Source of the DNA: UMGS172 sp045546915
GTDB taxonomy: Bacteria > Bacillota > Clostridia > Oscillospirales > Acutalibacteraceae
Assembly: GCA_045546915.1 (NCBI GenBank)
Contig: JAZQDU010000022.1
Coordinates: 1 to 36,633, forward strand
Direction of reading: 5' to 3'
Length of the DNA: 36,633 nucleotides
Shown: positions 33,574 through 36,633 of the stretch, in pieces
Layout: every line of letters starts with the position of its first letter
How positions within the stretch are numbered: position 1 is the first letter of the stretch
The notes under the pieces: model-generated
Databases searched by the model: none
Told to the model about the DNA's origin: nothing
The model's input: the letters and a program-made list of their open reading frames with translations, nothing else
Translations under genes and position numbers: made by a program

Positions 33574-34275
33574 TTAAATATTATTTATTTTAAGCAAAGA
33601 ATATCCAAACTCATTCATCTGACTTAAATAATCTCTACCTAATTTATTATTAATAACATCAAACGCTTTTCCAATTTTAGGAATTCTCGACGTAGTATTA
33701 TGGGCATCGGTGCCTAACAAATGAATTTTACCTTCTTTTAAAAGCGATATCGCTTTTTGCTTTGTTATAAGCGATGAAAAGAAGGATGCGTTTGCTTGAA
33801 TTAAAATATCGCTATCGAATACTCTTTTCAAAACGTCACGTTTTTGCAGATTTAAATACCTTTCTATATGAGCGAGAACTAATTTTATTCCACCGTTGTT
33901 TGAAATTTCAACAAGTTCTCTCACCATATATTCAGTCCAAATAGAAAACGGCATTTCTAAAAGAAGTGTTTTACTTCCCTCAATTCTTAATGCTTTAAGG
34001 TCAGCCATTCGGCTTATCCCTTGGTAATACCTGACTTCAGCCCCAAGCACAACTTCGGGAAGATTGTCACCACACATGATTTTTAGCCGATTAAACGACT
34101 CGTTTCGTCTTGCTAAAAAAGATTCAACCGACTCATCATTTGCATAAAAGTGCGGTGTTGCAACAACCGTTTTTATTCCATCGGCTGCTTGCATTTCTAA
34201 CATTGAAATACTTTCCGCCACGTCATGACTTCCGTCATCCATACCCGGTAAAATATGACAGTGCCAATCTATCAC
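33574..34275 (-). CDS. cpsB: CpsB/CapC-type tyrosine-protein phosphatase (PHP fold)
   Basis: 233 residues. The PHP metal-binding motifs are visible: DWHCHILPGMDDG at the N-terminus (His5, His7), ATPHF near 39-43, AHIERY near 135-140 and GTDAH near 196-200. This manganese-dependent phosphatase dephosphorylates the cognate BY-kinase in capsule/exopolysaccharide systems. The ATG overlaps the kinase stop by four bases, so they are coupled, as expected for a kinase/phosphatase pair. Confidence 0.93.
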   Translation of the reverse strand: MIDWHCHILPGMDDGSHDVAESISMLEMQAADGIKTVVATPHFYANDESVESFLARRNESFNRLKIMCGDNLPEVVLGAEVRYYQGISRMADLKALRIEGSKTLLLEMPFSIWTEYMVRELVEISNNGGIKLVLAHIERYLNLQKRDVLKRVFDSDILIQANASFFSSLITKQKAISLLKEGKIHLLGTDAHNTTSRIPKIGKAFDVINNKLGRDYLSQMNEFGYSLLKINNI

Positions 34276-35042
34276 TTTTTTGTATCCTTCGGTTCACTCT
34301 GGTAGTATTTATAATACTTATAATACTTGTATTTTTTGTACTTACCGTAAGAACCGCCACCTGCTTTAGACTCGTTCATAACGCAACCAAGAACATTGGC
34401 TCCCGAAAGTTTTAACTGTCTGAAACAACGCTCCAATTCCTTTTTTTCGGTATAATCTTCGCGAATAACAACTATCATACCGGAAATAAGACTTGAGATT
34501 GAAACAGCATCAGATACAATGTTGACCGGCGGAAGGTCAATAACGATATAATCAAAAACTTCTCTTAGTTGATTAAGAACATTTTCCATTCTGCTTGAGC
34601 CCAAAAGTTCCGAAGGGTTTGGCGGAACGTCGCCCGAAGGCAAAACAAACCAATTACTCAACAAATGTGACTGAAACTCAGATATCTGTGCACCCTTACC
34701 TCTTAATAAATCAGCAAGTCCGGGTGAACTCTCAATTTCTAATTTTTTTGCAATTGACGGTATTCTGAGGTCGGCATCTATGAGAAGCACCTTGCTTCCC
34801 TTTTCGGCAAAAACATATGATAGGTTAACAGCCGTTGTGCTTTTACCCTCACCGCGCATTGAACTTGTAACACCTATGACCGGACATTTTTCATCCTCAG
34901 GAAGGGTAAAATCAAGATTTGCACGAATCAACTTATACTGTTCAGTTGCCGTAAACTCCAAATTTTTATGCAACGTTTTCTTATTTACTATATTGCCCAA
35001 CATGAAACTTCTATGTCGGTGTTTTCTTGAAAACAATCCCAT
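34272..35042 (-). CDS. cpsD: BY-kinase (CpsD/CapB/EpsB-type tyrosine kinase)
   Basis: 256 residues. Walker A SSMRGEGKSTT (60-70), Walker A' VLLIDADLR (85-93), and Walker B VIDLPP (167-172). The C-terminal tail holds nine tyrosines in about 16 residues (232-247), the autophosphorylation cluster. It works with the membrane chain-length protein encoded just upstream to control polymer length, the split organisation usual for Firmicutes. RBS GGGAGG. The pair with cpsB is overlapping and co-transcribed. Confidence 0.95.
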   Translation of the reverse strand: MGLFSRKHRHRSFMLGNIVNKKTLHKNLEFTATEQYKLIRANLDFTLPEDEKCPVIGVTSSMRGEGKSTTAVNLSYVFAEKGSKVLLIDADLRIPSIAKKLEIESSPGLADLLRGKGAQISEFQSHLLSNWFVLPSGDVPPNPSELLGSSRMENVLNQLREVFDYIVIDLPPVNIVSDAVSISSLISGMIVVIREDYTEKKELERCFRQLKLSGANVLGCVMNESKAGGGSYGKYKKYKYYKYYKYYQSEPKDTKK

Positions 35043-35062
35043 ATTTAATTACCTCCCTCTCC

Positions 35063-35824
35063 TTAGTTGTGCGATTTCTTATGCTTTTTATAATAATATC
35101 CATAAGACTTGTTTCCGGTATTAATAAGGTCGGGAACTTTGCCCAGTATCGGATAATCGTATGTTTTAAGAACGTACTCTTCATCGTGAATTGTATCATC
35201 CATCAAAGCGGCTATTGTAAGAATTACCATTGATATGAGCATACCCAAAATAAAACCAACCGCTGTATATTTTGTAATACTTGGGGCAATCTTTTCAATA
35301 TCAGGTACCGCCGAATCAACAACCTCCATCGAAGCGCCATCGATAATTTCAGAAATGCGTACAGGCAAAATCTGCGCTATTACATTGGCAATTTCGCTCG
35401 CCTCGTAAGGGTCTTCACACGTAACCGTCACACGCATAATTTCAGTATCGTTAGAGGGCGCATAGTCTATCATTTCAGATAATTCTTTCCATGAATATTC
35501 AACATCGGCCTTTTCTATTACGCGTTCCAATGTGCTACGGCTATCCAAAATTTCGCCATACGTCCTGACAAGACTTTGTGCAGCGGTAAGTTCAGAAGAA
35601 CTAATGCTGAAATTCGTGTTGCCGAGCGAAAACGAACTGTTGTTAACGTATAGTTTTACATATGCAGAATATGTAGGAGCGATAAGAAAAGAAGCAACGC
35701 AAAAGCCTATTACCGCTGCAAGTATCCCGCATAATGCAATAAGCCACGCCCTTTCCCACAACGACTTTACGATATGCAAAAAGTCAATTGTATAATATTC
35801 CCTCTTGTTATCTTTATTTTCCAT
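35063..35824 (-). CDS. Polysaccharide co-polymerase/chain-length regulator (Wzz/CapA/EpsA-type BY-kinase adaptor)
   Basis: 253 residues from the ATG at 35824. An ATG three codons earlier (35833) has its GGAG only two bases upstream. Two membrane helices (about 30-48 and 205-227) flank an extracytoplasmic domain of about 150 residues with the SYSAYVKLYVNN-like start and the PxxP-type turn DSAVPDIEKIAPS before the second helix, as in Wzz/YveK proteins. The C-terminal cytoplasmic end is the kinase activator. First gene of the operon, preceded by the regulated promoter at 35934-35962. Confidence 0.9.
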   Translation of the reverse strand: MENKDNKREYYTIDFLHIVKSLWERAWLIALCGILAAVIGFCVASFLIAPTYSAYVKLYVNNSSFSLGNTNFSISSSELTAAQSLVRTYGEILDSRSTLERVIEKADVEYSWKELSEMIDYAPSNDTEIMRVTVTCEDPYEASEIANVIAQILPVRISEIIDGASMEVVDSAVPDIEKIAPSITKYTAVGFILGMLISMVILTIAALMDDTIHDEEYVLKTYDYPILGKVPDLINTGNKSYGYYYKKHKKSHN

Positions 35825-35933
35825 TAACTTCATCGCTCCTTTAAAACTCTGTCCAACAAAATTTCTATAAAATAAAAAATTAATATTTCAATCAATAGGA
35901 ATGTGAAACACTTATTCTACTATATTATACCTT

Positions 35934-35962
35934 TACAAATTTATAAGTTTGTTTTTTAGGAC
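35934..35962 (-). promoter_or_regulatory. Promoter of the polysaccharide operon, operator in the -35 position
   Basis: On the minus strand TATAAT (35934-35939). At 17 bases upstream the would-be -35 is GTCCTA (35957-35962), not consensus but part of operator 1. A weak -35 overlapped by a binding site suggests activator-dependent or repressible transcription. The leader is about 100 bases. Confidence 0.6.
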
Positions 35963-36042
35963 GTATTGTCCATAATTTGCAGGTTAAACGTTACACATAT
36001 TTAGGACTAATAGTCCTAATTTTAAGTAGGACAGTTTGTCCT
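35958..36042. promoter_or_regulatory. Three palindromic operators AGGAC-N5-GTCC(T)
   Basis: Sites at 35958-35972 (AGGAC-GTATT-GTCCA), 36003-36017 (AGGAC-TAATA-GTCCT) and 36028-36042 (AGGAC-AGTTT-GTCCT). Their centres are 45 and 25 bases apart. The first covers the -35 region of the polysaccharide promoter. The third lies in the spacer of the XRE gene promoter. The conserved arms with a variable five-base centre look like dimer binding sites of a local regulator, probably the adjacent XRE protein. Confidence 0.8.
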
Positions 36043-36046
36043 TATG

Positions 36047-36052
36047 TATACT
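36047..36052 (+). promoter_or_regulatory. -10 element of the XRE regulator gene
   Basis: TATACT (36047-36052), 18 bases before the GTG start. The -35 region is weak and lies against operator 3, consistent with autoregulation. Confidence 0.45.
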
Positions 36053-36069
36053 GTTATGGGTGATATAAA

Positions 36070-36294
36070 GTGAAATTACGTATTCGTGATTTGCGTGAAG
36101 ATAACGATTTAACGCAAAAAGATGTTGCGGATTTTTTAATTTGCGACCAATCCTTGTACTCCAAATACGAGCGAGGAGAACGCGAACTACCTCTGCAATT
36201 TGCTTCTAAACTTGCAGATTATTACGGCGTAAGTGTTGATTATTTACTCTTCAGAACAGACATACGCAAACCCTACCCAAAAAAGAACAATTAA
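36070..36294 (+). CDS. XRE-family transcriptional regulator (small)
   Basis: 74 residues from a GTG at 36070, with GGGTGA six bases ahead. An HTH_3/Cro-CI domain covers nearly the whole protein: RIRDLREDNDLTQKDVADFL then the recognition helix region CDQSLYSKYERGERELP and the FASKLADYYGVSVDYLL end. There is no effector-binding or oligomerisation domain beyond the HTH. It is divergent from the polysaccharide operon, with three palindromes between the two genes. By analogy with SinR-like control of exopolysaccharide in Bacillus, it probably regulates the operon and itself. Direct evidence is lacking. Confidence 0.88.
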   Translation: MKLRIRDLREDNDLTQKDVADFLICDQSLYSKYERGERELPLQFASKLADYYGVSVDYLLFRTDIRKPYPKKNN

Positions 36295-36340
36295 TTTTCT
36301 TTATATCTTTTTACTAATAGTTTGGCTACTTTCTACACCT

Positions 36341-36386
36341 AAAAAACGAAAACCGTGGTAACGAGGACGTATACCGCGGTTTTATT
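36341..36386. terminator. Bidirectional terminator between XRE and PHP genes
   Basis: Stem AAACCGTGGTA / TACCGCGGTTT (one G-U pair) around an 11-base loop, with A-rich sequence on the left and TATT on the right. On the minus strand it is followed by TCGTTTTTT. It separates convergent genes. Confidence 0.75.
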
Positions 36387-36414
36387 AACACATTAGACTG
36401 TAAAAATTTGCTTT

Positions 36415-36633
36415 TTAAGCCATTTCATTTATAAGGGTGAAAACTTGGGTTTTGCCGGTTCTTACCTTAAATATAAAGTCACCAACGTCTGCAACAGGCT
36501 CGGCAGTGCAAACACCTGCCAATACCTCTTGGTCGGAGCCAAAATGGTTATCGGTACCCGCAAATTCAATAAGTTTATAATGCTCAGCATAAATTTTTGC
36601 TAACTTATTCTCGTCATCGGTGCGGCAAGCGTT
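36415..36633 (-). CDS. PHP-domain protein, C-terminal 72 residues only
   Basis: The complement of 36415-36633 reads 72 residues without a start; the N-terminal part lies beyond the right edge. The fragment contains FAGTDNHFGS (residues 24-33), the C-terminal metal-binding G(T/S)Dx-H signature of PHP phosphoesterases, followed by a beta-rich end. It is convergent with the XRE gene. The exact enzyme cannot be decided from the fragment. Confidence 0.65.
   Translation of the reverse strand, partial: NACRTDDENKLAKIYAEHYKLIEFAGTDNHFGSDQEVLAGVCTAEPVADVGDFIFKVRTGKTQVFTLINEMA

Noticed and set aside
36070..36294. Phage remnant suggested by a Cro/CI-like gene with triple operators
   Set aside because: There is no integrase, structural or lysis gene nearby; the divergent target is a chromosomal polysaccharide operon.

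Overview
The window looks like a chromosomal segment of an AT-rich, Gram-positive gut-type Clostridia (Oscillospirales/Ruminococcaceae-like). The reasons are strong Shine-Dalgarno sites, TTGACA/TATAAT promoters, short oligo-T terminators, a BY-kinase/CpsB-type capsule system, a VPGTG sortase-like anchor, an extracellular phosphodiester-glycosidase protein with wall-binding repeats, and a short clostridial-type ferredoxin-thioredoxin-reductase protein. No transposase, integrase, CRISPR array or phage structural gene is visible. The taxonomic guess is inference from gene style only.

Left part (1-5.4 kb): housekeeping genes. A SufC-like ATPase is cut by the left edge and is divergent from trmB and a D-Ala-D-Ala carboxypeptidase. 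Next comes a tRNA-Pro(UGG) transcription unit whose leader is partly duplicated and carries a broken tRNA half. A small redox operon on the minus strand encodes an FTR catalytic-chain-like protein, thioredoxin and an ICMT-like membrane methyltransferase. It is divergent from a zinc-ribbon membrane protein.

Second block (5.4-12.3 kb): a seven-gene minus-strand carbohydrate catabolic operon. In transcription order it encodes an SIS phosphosugar isomerase, a TIM-family isomerase, an MFS transporter, a YjbQ-family protein, an FGGY kinase, an L-fucose/arabinose-isomerase-family protein and an FSA-type transaldolase. A clear promoter and an inverted repeat precede it. The enzymes make a logical import-isomerise-phosphorylate-cleave route, but I cannot name the sugar.

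Third block (12.3-15.3 kb): hpt, a FAD-dependent oxidoreductase and a secreted, membrane-anchored Ser/Tyr-rich protein form a minus-strand unit with its own promoter and terminator.

Fourth block (15.3-36.0 kb): a 20-kb, 16-gene exopolysaccharide/capsule operon of the Wzx/Wzy type, all on the minus strand. In transcription order it encodes a chain-length protein, BY-kinase, CpsB phosphatase, a VPGTG-anchored surface protein, an LCP ligase, the initiating sugar-phosphate transferase, three GT4 enzymes, an acyltransferase, a radical SAM/SPASM-like protein, a GT4, a GT2, Wzy, a 1709-residue secreted phosphodiester-glycosidase/wall-binding-repeat protein, and Wzx. It is divergent from a 74-residue XRE regulator. 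The shared promoter region holds three palindromes AGGAC-N5-GTCC(T), a convincing operator set. A PHP-domain protein is cut by the right edge.

The most novel-looking elements are the regulator/operator control of the polysaccharide operon, the secreted repeat protein and radical SAM protein inside it, the unassigned sugar operon, and the duplicated tRNA-Pro leader.
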